Translations under genes and position numbers: made by a program
In this document: piece after piece, positions 14,788-23,824 of the stretch
Layout of the letters: the number at the start of each line of letters is the position of its first letter
Numbering within the stretch: position 1 is the first letter of the stretch
Source: Azolla caroliniana
Lineage: Eukaryota; Polypodiophyta
Length of the DNA stretch: 64,000 nt
Direction of reading: 5' to 3'
Assembly: GCA_043228905.1 (NCBI GenBank)
Contig: JBHGNT010000001.1
Location: 31,682,001-31,746,000 of the forward strand
The notes under the pieces: generated by a model
Told to the model about the DNA's origin: nothing
The model's input: the letters and a program-made list of their open reading frames with translations, nothing else
Databases searched by the model: none

Positions 14788-15356
14788 CATTAGATGGATC
14801 TTAGTTGGTTCTTAAACATGCATCCATACATATTAGGGTGATGCATTAAATGAAATTCTCTAAGGGCATAGTACTTCTTGGCCAATATATAAATCCTAAA
14901 ACATAGAAAGATGGAACACATATTGCACGATGTGAGCAATGGACACTTTTAAATGTAGCCTTTCTTTTCATCTTGAACTTCTAAAGAAAAAAAAATCAGC
15001 ACCACTAAAAATAGTTAGTGCTGAGTTGGGAAAAGGTCCAATCATCATGAAGGCTCATGTGGTTTCATTCATCACACCAATTATATGGAAACACGCATGT
15101 TACATTGCCCATCACACAACAATAAGGCTGCTCGTAACATCCTAGCATCAAATAATATACAGACTGATCAATATAAACATATAGTTGACGAGATCCTTGC
15201 AATCAGGATGTTGCATCAGAGTGTTTCTTTTAACAATTAATCATTACCTTGCCAAACACTAACTTTCAAAGCTTCCATTGACAATCCAAGTACATATTCC
15301 CCTAAGTATGATCGAAGGGTCTCCAAAACCTGCAATCCAAAAGACAAAGGGGTCAT
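47..15356 (-). CDS. VPS13: VPS13-like bridge lipid-transfer protein, N-terminal part (gene continues past left edge)
   Basis: VPS13 proteins form long hydrophobic channels that move lipids between membranes at contact sites. Thirty phase-consistent exons read on the minus strand: 15248-15356, 14411-14514, 14187-14282, 13893-13940, 13193-13249, 8134-8228, 7861-7978, 7680-7781, 7399-7599, 7145-7305, 5876-6034, 5686-5781, 5183-5537, 4958-5071, 4725-4820, 4570-4637, 4357-4480, 4038-4274, 3758-3967, 3571-3680, 3339-3435, 3033-3131, 2815-2955, 2641-2709, 2065-2553, 1081-1401, 802-933, 542-655, 234-418, 47-206 (4,467 nt, 1,489 codons). Family hallmarks in order: YLGEYVLGLSMEALKVSVWQ, ALNALKLP, VPWSRLG (chorein N-terminal domain), WLNSLIATIIGNLKISI and VRYED, then NPGKPICAGITLSKLAAVTID and, further on, VRIVFLYRFIQE. 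Plant VPS13 proteins are far longer (several thousand residues), so most of the gene is missing here. Exon 1 is the weak point: the ATG at 15356 is in frame, but a good acceptor (TTGCAG) lies just inside it, so a separate upstream first exon is likely. Introns after exons 2 and 16 use GC donors. Confidence 0.93.
1429..1900. repeat. Two diverged pieces of a dispersed repeat in a VPS13 intron
   Basis: At about 1429-1600 and 1750-1900 the intron between exons 25 and 26 carries sequence resembling the repeat at 9271-9400: an AAAATGGCCTATGA core, CAAACAAGAGATCACAT, then CTCATCTTTGAGA followed by AAACCAAAATAAAT. The second piece keeps only the later half. They are old, unequal copies of one short element. 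Confidence 0.5.
3215..3257. repeat. Short tandem repeat, 11-bp unit
   Basis: Three and a half perfect copies of ACACATGATAC lie in the intron between VPS13 exons 21 and 22. This is a simple slippage-type repeat with no sign of function. Confidence 0.8.
5100..5150. repeat. Fragment of the dispersed GGCCAAAATGG repeat
   Basis: A GAAAGAAAGAAAC lead-in is followed by TATTAACATCTTTTAAGAAG and CCAAAATAG. This matches the start of the element seen at 9271, 8306 and 45452 and ends against VPS13 exon 13. Confidence 0.5.
8306..8653. repeat. Nearly perfect 174-bp tandem duplication
   Basis: The units are 8306-8479 and 8480-8653. By eye they differ at one base (CACTTAAG versus CATTTAAG). Each contains the dispersed-repeat core AAGGCCAAAATGGCCCATGA. 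Each ends with TGTTGAGCGGACAA, which is also the first 14 bases of the LTR-like block that follows. The duplication is therefore younger than that block and is recent. Confidence 0.9.
8641..9034 (+). mobile_element. LTR-like block (possible solo or truncated LTR)
   Basis: The block begins TGTTGAGC and ends GTTAACA, as plant LTRs do. It has TATAAAAAG at about 8889 and a CT-rich stretch before the end. An ATG with a short open frame follows at 9124. I see no convincing primer-binding site and no clear target-site duplication (CTCAG before, CGAGG after). The 5' third is rich in repeated ATCCGGATCGG-type motifs. It could be the 5' end of a truncated LTR element or unrelated sequence. Confidence 0.35.
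9243..9266 (+). repeat. Short interstitial plant telomere-type repeat
   Basis: About three TTTAGGG units occur in a row. It is too short to be a telomere. It sits directly before a dispersed-repeat copy and may mark an insertion junction. Confidence 0.7.
9271..9400. repeat. Dispersed short repeat, clearest copy
   Basis: The copy starts with AGAAAGAAAGAAAGATATAT, then TTAACGTCTTTTAA, then the hairpin-forming core GAGGCCAAAATGGCC, then CAAACAAGAGATTACATCTT and CTTTGAGAACAAATCAAAAT. Relatives lie at 1429, 1750, 5100, 8306, 8480 and 45452. I see no coding capacity, so a non-autonomous element is most likely. Confidence 0.6.
9534..10299 (-). pseudogene. Decayed C-terminal fragment of a non-LTR (LINE) reverse transcriptase
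   Basis: Minus-strand translation gives a LINE-like tail. An N-terminal piece (10299 down to about 9937) reads through TWISPKIPLGTKMAHYKTLL. After a frame change, a second piece holds a zinc-knuckle-like C-x2-C-x7-H-x4-C (RICQLCHQGVESEEHYFCHC) and continues to EYED. One in-frame stop then precedes LLELKRHREKLLKN. At least one frameshift and one stop show it is dead. It lies inside VPS13 intron 5, in the host gene's orientation. The family assignment is by motif style only. Confidence 0.6.
10490..11480 (-). promoter_or_regulatory. Promoter-like or LTR-like block: TATA box, telo-box motifs and CT-rich leader
   Basis: This block is more GC-rich than its surroundings. On the minus strand a TATAAAAGG box lies at 11322-11330. 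It is followed downstream by a leader rich in TTAGGGTTT (telo-box) motifs near 11255, 11218, 11173 and 11067 and in CTTCTTCTTCG runs. A short open frame then starts near 11030 with no recognised domain. Plant promoters and plant LTRs both show this architecture. Because it lies in an intron full of transposon remains, an LTR is the simpler reading. No LTR ends could be fixed. Confidence 0.3.
11500..11920 (-). pseudogene. Second, more decayed LINE-related fragment
   Basis: 11505-11630 is visibly related to 9885-10010: both share CACAATTGGCAAAT, an AACTGATGTGA stretch and GCCCTATCACA, in the same order. Adjoining it, an 89-codon minus-strand frame (11920-11651) has no domain I recognise and may be another part of the same element. 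It is a separate copy of the family found at 9534-10299, in the same orientation. Confidence 0.4.
12515..12915. repeat. Diverged 204-bp tandem duplication
   Basis: CAATTGGAATATCCAATGCC starts at 12522 and again at 12726. Both copies run on through CTATCCTTATTCTGAGAT and end in TACCTAGGAATTTAGAAAAT. There are many scattered differences, so it is older than the 174-bp duplication at 8306. It lies in VPS13 intron 5 between LINE debris and exon 5. Confidence 0.8.
14736..14782. repeat. (TA)n microsatellite
   Basis: An uninterrupted TA dinucleotide run in VPS13 intron 1. Confidence 0.95.
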
Positions 15357-16500
15357 ATTTGTGTCATTATATATATATTGAATCTATATGATACAATAAA
15401 AATGCATGAGCTAAAGGTTTGAATACATCATATTCATAACAATAGGTATAAAATTCATCACCTTAGCCAGAAGGATTGCACAACTTAAAAAACATCAAAT
15501 ACATTCCTCTATTCGGTCAATAGGCATAAGAACAAATATTATTTGAATATTAAAGAAGAAAATGTTGAAATTCAATTACATTCGAATCAATTGATTTGCA
15601 TTGAATGATATGGAATAAAAAATTTGGAGGCAACTCTACCTTAGCTTTAAACATCATCATCCTCTATTTAGTTTTTTCAGATCATGTTGTAATTCTTGTC
15701 AATTTCTTCTCCGATGTCAAATCTCAAAAATTTGATCTTTTCCTGTGATTTTTCCTTCACTGAATAGGTCATGACATTCCCATCAGCACGCAATCAAGCT
15801 GTGTGATACAAAGCGTGCAAATTAACCAAGACAGAAAAAAAAACAATTTATAATTGCTCAAGAAACCTGTTATAACAAGCTCTGTGGTTCATTTCCTGTC
15901 ACAACAAATTTTTAAGGTTCCTTTTCTGAGTTCAAACTACGAGGAAATATACAGAGCTAAAAGAAGGTGTCAGAAAAACTGAAATTTCAGGGTTCCTTAC
16001 TATGGGTGCGTGAGTATGTGTACGTGTACGTGTACGTGTATGCAGGGAAGAAGAATAAAGCAATGGTGTTTGTTAACTAATGCGAAGTAGTGTTTATTTG
16101 GATGGAAAAAAAACAAAGAAAGCAATAGTGTAAAGGTGCAAGAATACTGCTTCAGGAGTATGGAGAATTAGGGTTTTGTAAAGAAGAACAAACAATTATA
16201 CAGATAAGGGTGCCAATGATCTCTTTCGGTGACGATGGACATGGACATGGAGAACTAGGGTTTCGAGACAGGAGAAATTACACAGAGAAGGAGTGATAAA
16301 CGTAGAGGTCGTGCCTGCGATCAGTCGATCGCTCGACGGATCCAGAAGGTTTTCGCTGCACGAGAGTACCATAATTTTTCTTTCATAAAACGAACAGCGT
16401 GGGGAGGCGAGCAGCATAATAGTGAGAGTCTGCTTCTTCTTCTTCTTCTTCTTCCTCTTATTCTTCGTCGTCCTCCTCATCATCACTACTTCAAATTACC
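15357..16500 (-). promoter_or_regulatory. Probable VPS13 5' region (upstream intron, first exon, leader)
   Basis: I could not find a convincing first coding exon here. A polypyrimidine tract and TTGCAG just inside exon 1 suggest an upstream exon. A GAA-repeat leader on the minus strand (16433-16454) resembles the purine-rich leaders in front of other genes in this window. AAACCCTA-type motifs read on the minus strand near 16260 and 16170 fit a plant promoter or leader. A (TGTACG)n run is at 16017-16040. Confidence 0.35.
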
Positions 16501-19500
16501 GGCCAACGCGAAAACTTTAACCGGGAAAATAAGTCGTCCACATTTTTTTACCGGGAAGTTATAACACTTGTCCGGGTGTCGGGGGGCTCCGCCTTATCGA
16601 CACACTGATTTCCCACAAAGAAACTCGGCATCACTTTAGTTCACATTGATCAATACCTCTTTACTCGTCACATATGCTATCAATTGTTGCACGCTCCTTT
16701 TGCCCGCCACATTGGGCACATCATCCGCTAAATTTGCCTCATTACTAGTCTTTGTCGAGATGTACGCCACCACCTTCATCGAACACTTCTTTCTCACATG
16801 TCAATTATCACCATGAAGATTGAGTGGTGATCTAGTAAATTCCAGCGTTGGAATCGTTTTCTCGCATAAATATACATTATGCATTAGCAATTCATCCTTT
16901 TGGCAAATGTGTTTATTACTATGTTGAGTTATCCTCTACGTGTTCACTCGACTAAATCCCTTGGTTCCAAGGGTCACTTACAAGTTCATTAGTCGAACAG
17001 GAAAATTCCATTTTGGAGTAACCAAAACATGATGAATGGGGAGGTGTGTATATACATATGACCAAGAGATTGAAAGCATTACTTTTTAGGTAAAATACTT
17101 GCCCTTAGTAATTTTGGTTGTCCAACTCTGAATAACAATACAGGGGAAACATTTAGAGAGTTAGTGAAATAAGGCATTCCCCACATTGCTAAAACATGAT
17201 ACACACATTATTGTTTATGAGTCTTTTTTCAACTATTTTGCTTGCTCCTCCTTGGATCTCACAACAACATGCAAGGTTAATAATTAAGAGCATTTGAAAC
17301 CTATGTAATATTCTACAAGGTGAAAATTTACCCCTAGTAACCTTCATTTTTTGTGAACTTCTCGACTCACTCTTCATACTTGCCCAGATTTTGGATATGT
17401 CCTTGCTTTTTCAAACATATCATTCCCCTCTCCCAACATATCATTTTAGCATGGGGATGCTCTCTCTCTCTCTCTCTCCTAATCAAAAAATACACATGGG
17501 TCTTTTTGGAGAATAAAAATAAATAAATAATACGTGTGGGTCATATTCACCCGCATTGTCATTGATATAGCATCATCTCCCTCTCTTCTGTGATGTTCAA
17601 TTATTGAAATACCTTTTCAATTGTAAGTTGTAACCCTCTCTTTCTCTCGCCCTCTCCATGAGAAGATTAACCCCAACCTATAGAAAAGGCCTTAAAATCA
17701 ACTATCATCCCAACTTCCTAAAAAAAAGCAACAACCTTAAAAAATAACAATCATCTCAATATTTGAATAATAATAAGCTTTCATTGAAAAAATATCATTA
17801 GTTCCGTAGCCACATAACAACAAATTTTGAAAAAAGAATAACAATTATTATCTCGACATCTAAATAATAAGAACCATTTAATAAAACAAGCAATTATCTC
17901 AATGTCTAAAGAGGAAATAACCTTTAAAATCTCCATATTTGAAGGATTTTCTTCAATGCTATCACTATGCACCTTGTCTTATGTAGACGTCCAAATGTAT
18001 ATTTTGAATGATGCAATTATTGACTTCACTAAACATGTATCTTCTCCTACTATTGATTGAAGTCCTTTGATTTATAGCAGTTTGTTGAGATGTTTAATCA
18101 TTGCTTTTTCCTTCTTCCATTCCCTTTCTTGAAATACCTTGCATTAGTTCTAGAAATCTTCAATATGAGATGAAATCAGACAATGTCATCATACACAAAC
18201 ACCTATGTATATGTCACGATACTTAAAAGCACTTGAATATACGTACAATTCATCTAATGTAAGCTTGCATAATATTGAATAATCATGGAAGCAATGCATG
18301 AGTGATACTTAAATAACATTAGCTCGTTGATATTTAGTACATTGAAAACTCGATACCTCGAGGAATGAAGCCAAATCAATTCTCTAAAATTGAATCGTCA
18401 TGAATTGCTTGAGGATACGGTCATTAGGTCACAAGAGAAACATTTTAGCATTTTGTAGAACTATAGTAAATGCCTCGTTTAGAGACATGATCATGTCATT
18501 TACATTATGGGTTGTTGTAATGTTGCATTTTTGTATGATGGCGCCGATCAATAGAATACCCAACATAGTTATATCCTTTGTTTTAGTGATAACATATAGT
18601 TCCAATTTCTAACGAACCATTCGACTTTGTGTGTATCCCATGTTGTTGAAACACAAGTTGGTGTGATATACACCTTCTTAATCGTACATTGATATGTTTC
18701 TAGTGATTTAGACCTAATATTTCATGTGTTTGTGAGGGTCGTTGCAGGGGAGTTGTGTATACAAGTTACAACATTGGTTACATGCATGTAAATTTTTAAA
18801 ACAACAAAGATGAGAATGGCATGAAATGATCAATATATCTCACAACATATATTAAGCATAGTTGCACTAAAACGTGGATTTTATGGAATTCATGGTAAGG
18901 CACGTAAACAACGAATAAATAATTAGAACAAATGAAAACTTCATTTACATTGACTTTGAAGATTTTGAGCATGTCCAATTCCATCATGAATATTCAAAGG
19001 CGTTCCATAATTGTCCTTTCTAATTTTACTAATGTGACATCCTAGTGTCCAAGGCATCTAAATTACACATTTGCATTCACACAATAGCAATCGTTATTGT
19101 TGTCCATGGTTGAATTTGTTTTTTCTTCAAATTGAATTGCAATTTGATGGTAGATACTAGAAATCCAAACCCCCGTCTCATAGTACACTACTTCCCTTTA
19201 CAAGTCATAACCTCTTATTATATAAATGGCTCATTAACTATTGGTGTAGTCGTTTGAACCTATTGATGCAAGGCCAAAAAATGTCACGTGAGTGATATAA
19301 AAAAAACCTTACAATGAGTTTGAACCAAACCAACCTCGAGGATTAGATATCAATACCTTCACATGACCTTATTATATATCAAATTCCCTTGACAAACCAT
19401 GGCCTTTTCATGGAAAGCTTTGATATCCAATATTGCTTGCTAAGTACTACGAATAGTTGTTTTAGCCAAATGATGAAAGGTAAATAAAATGATGTGCAAA

Positions 19501-20277
19501 CAATAGTAGTTGACCATACAATTCAAAACCTTGATATTCTCTCCACGAACAAGAGTAAAGGATGGCTAAATACTTTATGGGCAACTTTTTGTTGCGTTTT
19601 TGGCTTGCCCTTTAATAATTGGATAGCAAGGTAGTAGTGGTCATGATGCTTACGAGTATAAAGGCACAAATAGGGAGGATGATGTCACCAAAAGGATAAC
19701 AAGGTGCTTGTATGCAGGCTTCATGAGGCCACGTGATTTGTAATGGTATCAATGAAAGTGATATGTTAACATACTATAAGGTGTCATCACAACAATGTTT
19801 TTGTCATCTTCAAGGGGGCAAGATGTGGTGATGAGCAACAAGGTTTGTGCATATGGATAAAATAGAGACAAAGTTCTAGTGTAAGTAACTTTTGCAATTG
19901 AATTGGGACATAAAAGGTCACAAGTTAAATATTACGAAGGATAGAGACAATGGTCTAACTTCATCGATCCTAAGTTATTTCTCGATCTTGATTTGTGTTA
20001 TATGCTCATGATATTATTTGAAAACACGTTTGCAATTTATATAATTTTTACATCTACATTTTTAAATCGTTGATAGTCCAATTCCATTGTTTAACACGAC
20101 TGACAATAATGTTATATGAGACATCCCCAACTGCAATACACCAATGATCATTGAAGGCCTCACGTAGCTTTCTTTTCAGAAAGAGTTTGAGAAAACTTTG
20201 ATATCACAAACCTGACAAAGGCTCCAATGACACACGTTATTTATCAATCATATATACAAGTTCATGAAATTTAACAT
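16500..20277. other. AT-rich spacer, no gene seen
   Basis: No open frame of convincing length or domain content appears on either strand. Contents are AT-rich unique-looking DNA with short CT runs (17461-17480, 17638-17655). A GTGTCGGGGGGCTCCGCC patch near 16577 stands out in base composition but is unexplained. Confidence 0.5.
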
Positions 20278-20279
20278 AC

Positions 20280-20418
20280 CTCGAAACAACTGTGAAATCC
20301 ATTAACTCTATTTGGGGGTGTTCCACCACCTTGGATTTATGCGACAACACCCTATCTCGAAACAACTTTGAAATCCATTAACTCTATTTGGGGGGGTGTT
20401 CCACCACCTTGGATTTCA
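20280..20418. repeat. 76-bp tandem duplication upstream of the SC35 gene
   Basis: TCGAAACAACT begins at 20281 and 20357. Each unit continues through AAATCCATTAACTCTATTTG and a G-run, then GTTCCACCACCTTGGATTT. The units differ by a few bases and G-run length. It lies about 375 bp before the SC35 start codon, within its probable promoter. Confidence 0.85.
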
Positions 20419-20740
20419 TGCTTTCAGTCAGATAAACTGTGGCGAGCACGAGGTGAAGGAGCGGCCGAAGCTTGTCTCAACTGCCTCGTAGATGGCGAGT
20501 CCCAAAAAACCAGACACGATGAGAGAGTACGAAAAGAAGAGAAGCCTTAGAGTGGCACAACAAAAGGCACACACAGATAAAGATAGAGAGACACACACAA
20601 GAAGAGAGCGTTTGGGACATAAGGAATAGTGTGAACCCGCCCACACGTTTCCGTTTCCAAGCCTTCATAAGGCTAACCAAGGTAAAGCTCTCATCTTTCT
20701 CAGCGACAGGCAAAGGGGCAGAGAACCGACATACACGCAG

Positions 20741-20743
20741 GGA

Positions 20744-20779
<36 letters not shown>
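20741..20779 (+). repeat. (GA)n tract in the SC35 5' leader
   Basis: A GGGAGAGGGAGAGAG lead-in becomes a pure GA run ending 12 bases before the ATG at 20792. Plant GAGA-type tracts of this kind bind BBR/BPC factors; whether that happens here is inference. Confidence 0.9.
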
Positions 20780-20783
<4 letters not shown>

Positions 20784-20791
20784 TCGTCGCC

Positions 20792-23668
20792 ATGTCTCAC
20801 TTCGGCCGCGCTGGTCCCCCGGATATTAGCGATACCTACTCCCTTCTCGTCCTCAACATTACCTTCAGTAAGTCCTCGTCCCTTCGCTCCCTCCCTCTCC
20901 ATCTCTGCATATTTCGTCTTCGTTTCCGTCTTCTTCTTCTTCTATTTGTGCTCGAGGGTTTCAGATCATGGCCTTTCATGCAAAGTCGATGCATTCCATT
21001 TTCAGCTGTTTGATTTAACACCTTCCATGTTTCTTTCTGCCTCAAAAAGGACTTTTGGATTTCCTTAGTTTCGTTTCGAACTCATTGTTAACAGTAAAAT
21101 TACTATTTTTCTTTTAGTTCTCGCGCTCTAGGGTTCTACTGTTTTTTTCCGAATTTATCTTTTTCTAGTTTGGTCGCAGACATGTTCAAGGTATCTACTT
21201 TTTCTACGCTTAGTTGTTTTTCCATCTCCGGGATTGCTATTGGTAGCTTTGAGCAGTCTTTAAAAATTAGTAAAAGACACACAGTTCCCTTTAGAATACA
21301 TAAAGAGCTTACGAAAAGAAAGAAGAAAGAGAAAACGAGAGAATGCACAAAGAAAGATTTACCAAAATTTATGCACAAACACAAAAGCAATACTGTCTTC
21401 TCCGGGAGCACACTAAGACATCTTGGAACATTAATAAAAGACCGAGGCTGTAAGTAGATATGGTTTTAGTTCGATACATGTCGGATCAGAAACACTAATC
21501 AATCATCAGAAAACTTCATTTTGCCGGTGTATTTAGACACATGAAAACGCTAAAGGTTTTTGATAACTGCTGTTAAGTGTTTGTTGCAGATTATAAATGA
21601 AGTTAGAATACCAAATAACTAATGTTTCTATAGTTTGTACATGTACGCTAACAAATGTATCCTATGGTTTATATTTCGTCACTGTAAACGGGAAATTTTC
21701 TAGAGAGGAAGATAGAAAGATTCTTATTTTAGCTCATGTAAAATTTGGTATAAGTCAGTGGTCATTGACGGAATCATACAATTCGATTTTCACAAAGGAG
21801 GCTCCCATTATTATCATTTTCAACTCGGGGAGTGAAAGCCTAAACTTTAGTCGTCATTCTTTTAAATCGTCATATTGGTGTTTGGTTGTTCTTGTTATTT
21901 TGCAATGAGACAGTTCCCGAAATCTTTCCAGTCTATTGGACACTGACTTGGAATTGTTTAGTTACAGTTTTCACGAAGAAACGATTTACATTTTGTTGAT
22001 TACACAGTAATGCTAGACTACAGGTATTCTGTTTGAAGGGATGATATTGCTGATGCAGAGATTCTGTTTTTTACTCAGGAACTAGTGCAGATGACCTTTT
22101 TCCTCTATTTGATCGGTATGGAAAGGTTGTTGATATCTTCATACCCCGAGATAGAAGGTATGATTATATGTGCATGACTGCGCAGTGTTTTTTTGCTTTC
22201 TATATAATAATTTATTGTTTACTCCTATCCTTTGTTGCTTCACCAGGACTGGTGAATCTCGAGGTTTTGCATTTGTACGGTACAGGGATGTTGAAGAGGC
22301 CCAAAAGGCAGTTGATCGCCTAGATGGTACATAAAGGCTGAGTTTAATATCTCTGATGTACAATGTTAGTATTGTAAAGTGTTAAATTTTTTAGTACTCG
22401 GACTGTAATAATGTAGGCAAGATGGTGGATGGTCGAGAGATTATGGTGCAATTTGCGAAATATGGTCCCAATGCTGAATCAATGTAAGTGTTTATGTCAG
22501 TTTCTGTTTTATACATTGTAATCAATTCCCATTCTATTAAGTTCTGTTTTCAGATTATTGTTAATGCATTTCCATTATATTTTCCAGTCAGAAAGGCCGG
22601 ATATCTGATGCTGCCTATAAAAATTCGAAAAAGTCCAGGTATTGCACGTTCAAACAATTTCCATTTTATCTGTACACCTCATTTGATTTATTAACATGCA
22701 TCATGCATAACTCTGATACAGGTACCGGGATGAAAACTCCCGTCACAGTCGATACCGCAGTCGCAGTCGCAGTCGCAGTCGTAGTCGCAGTCGTGATAGA
22801 TATAGAAGAGACCGGTATCGTGAGGGGGATAGGTATTCATCAAGGAGATCTAGACGGAGTCGCAGTCGAAGTTTGAGCCGTAGTGGGAGCAGGAGTAAGA
22901 GTCCAGTGAAGTATCGCAGTAACCGATCCCGTAGTCGGAGTGACAGTCGCAGCCCATCTGGAAGCCCGGGTGCTGTTCGTGCTCGCAGCCGCAGCCGCAG
23001 CCCTATCCGCAGCCGTAGAGATGATGACCATCCGAGGCGTGGATCCTACAGAGAAGAAGAGTCTCCATATGCTAGTAAAAGGTATGTTTAAACATATTAG
23101 CAAGGATAGGTCTTTCTTTACTAATCTGCCAGGGTTTCATTATCATGCACATGTGACATATGAAAATCGGAAGGAAATATACAATTTGCAGGAATTTAGT
23201 AGAAAAGGATTTATATTATCGTATTATATTCCCCTACAAATATTTCCTTATTTTTGAGGAATTTCATGCATTATGTAATAGGAAATTATATAGAATCATC
23301 ACAAATTGTAGAATTACATGATAGAAAATTTGTATTTTTTTTCGCATTTTATTCATTTTATAAATAAAAAACTATGAATCAAAGTTTAAAATTTTTCAAT
23401 TTCATGAATTTGATGCATTTGTTTCCAATGTATTTGACAAACAACAAAGACCATTTTACCTATTTGATAAATTCGTTTGCCTGGCAGAGGTCGTACATCT
23501 AAGGATGACAGTCCATCTCCTCCACGAAGTCCTCCAGATAGGGCTCGAAGTCCCGCTGCAGTGCCTAAGAGAAGCTCATCCCCTGATCGTGCTGCTGCTA
23601 GGAGCCGTACTAGAAGTCGATCTCTTGATGCACCTTCCCGCAGTCCCTCACATAACTCTGACAACTAG
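20792..23668 (+). CDS. SC35: SC35/SRSF2-type SR splicing factor
   Basis: Nuclear serine/arginine-rich protein that binds exonic enhancers and recruits U1 and U2 components. Seven exons join in phase: 20792-20867, 22079-22157, 22247-22326, 22417-22483, 22588-22638, 22722-23081, 23488-23668 (894 nt, 297 aa). The N-terminus MSHFGRAGPPDISDTYSLLV is almost the Arabidopsis SC35 start. One RRM follows: RNP2 LLVLNI near residue 18 and RNP1 RGFAFVRY in exon 3, then MVDGREIMVQFAKYGPNAE. From about residue 120 the protein is an RS domain, first pure SRSRSR runs, then SPPRSPPDRARSP-type repeats. Exon 1 is separated by a 1.2-kb intron, the place where SR genes often keep autoregulatory poison exons. The stop codon TAG directly abuts a GTAAAC donor. 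A (GA)n leader precedes the start. Confidence 0.95.
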
Positions 23669-23824
23669 GTAAACTCATTACCCCAGTCTCTCGAAATTCA
23701 TGCATTGAGTTTCCTCTTCAGTTCTGTATTTTATAAATGTTTTAATCACTACATCTAGGTGTTGATTCATAGGTTTATGAGTTATACTGCAGAAAACTGA
23801 TGATCCTTCCATGCTGATTGACAG
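23669..23824 (+). other. Candidate 3'-UTR intron of SC35
   Basis: GTAAAC follows the stop codon at once, and TGATTGACAG at 23815-23824 is a good acceptor. A stop codon within 50 nt of the junction would not provoke nonsense-mediated decay, but use of alternative 3'-UTR introns is a known way for SR genes to regulate themselves. Predicted from splice motifs only. Confidence 0.4.

Noticed and set aside
16196-16486. 96-codon minus-strand frame with a Lys run upstream of VPS13
   Set aside because: Low-complexity translation of the GAA tract; no domain, and no phase-compatible splice to VPS13 exon 1.
20477-20902. 141-codon minus-strand open frame with a Leu-Ser run opposite the SC35 leader
   Set aside because: It is the reverse translation of the (GA)n tract and SC35 exon 1.
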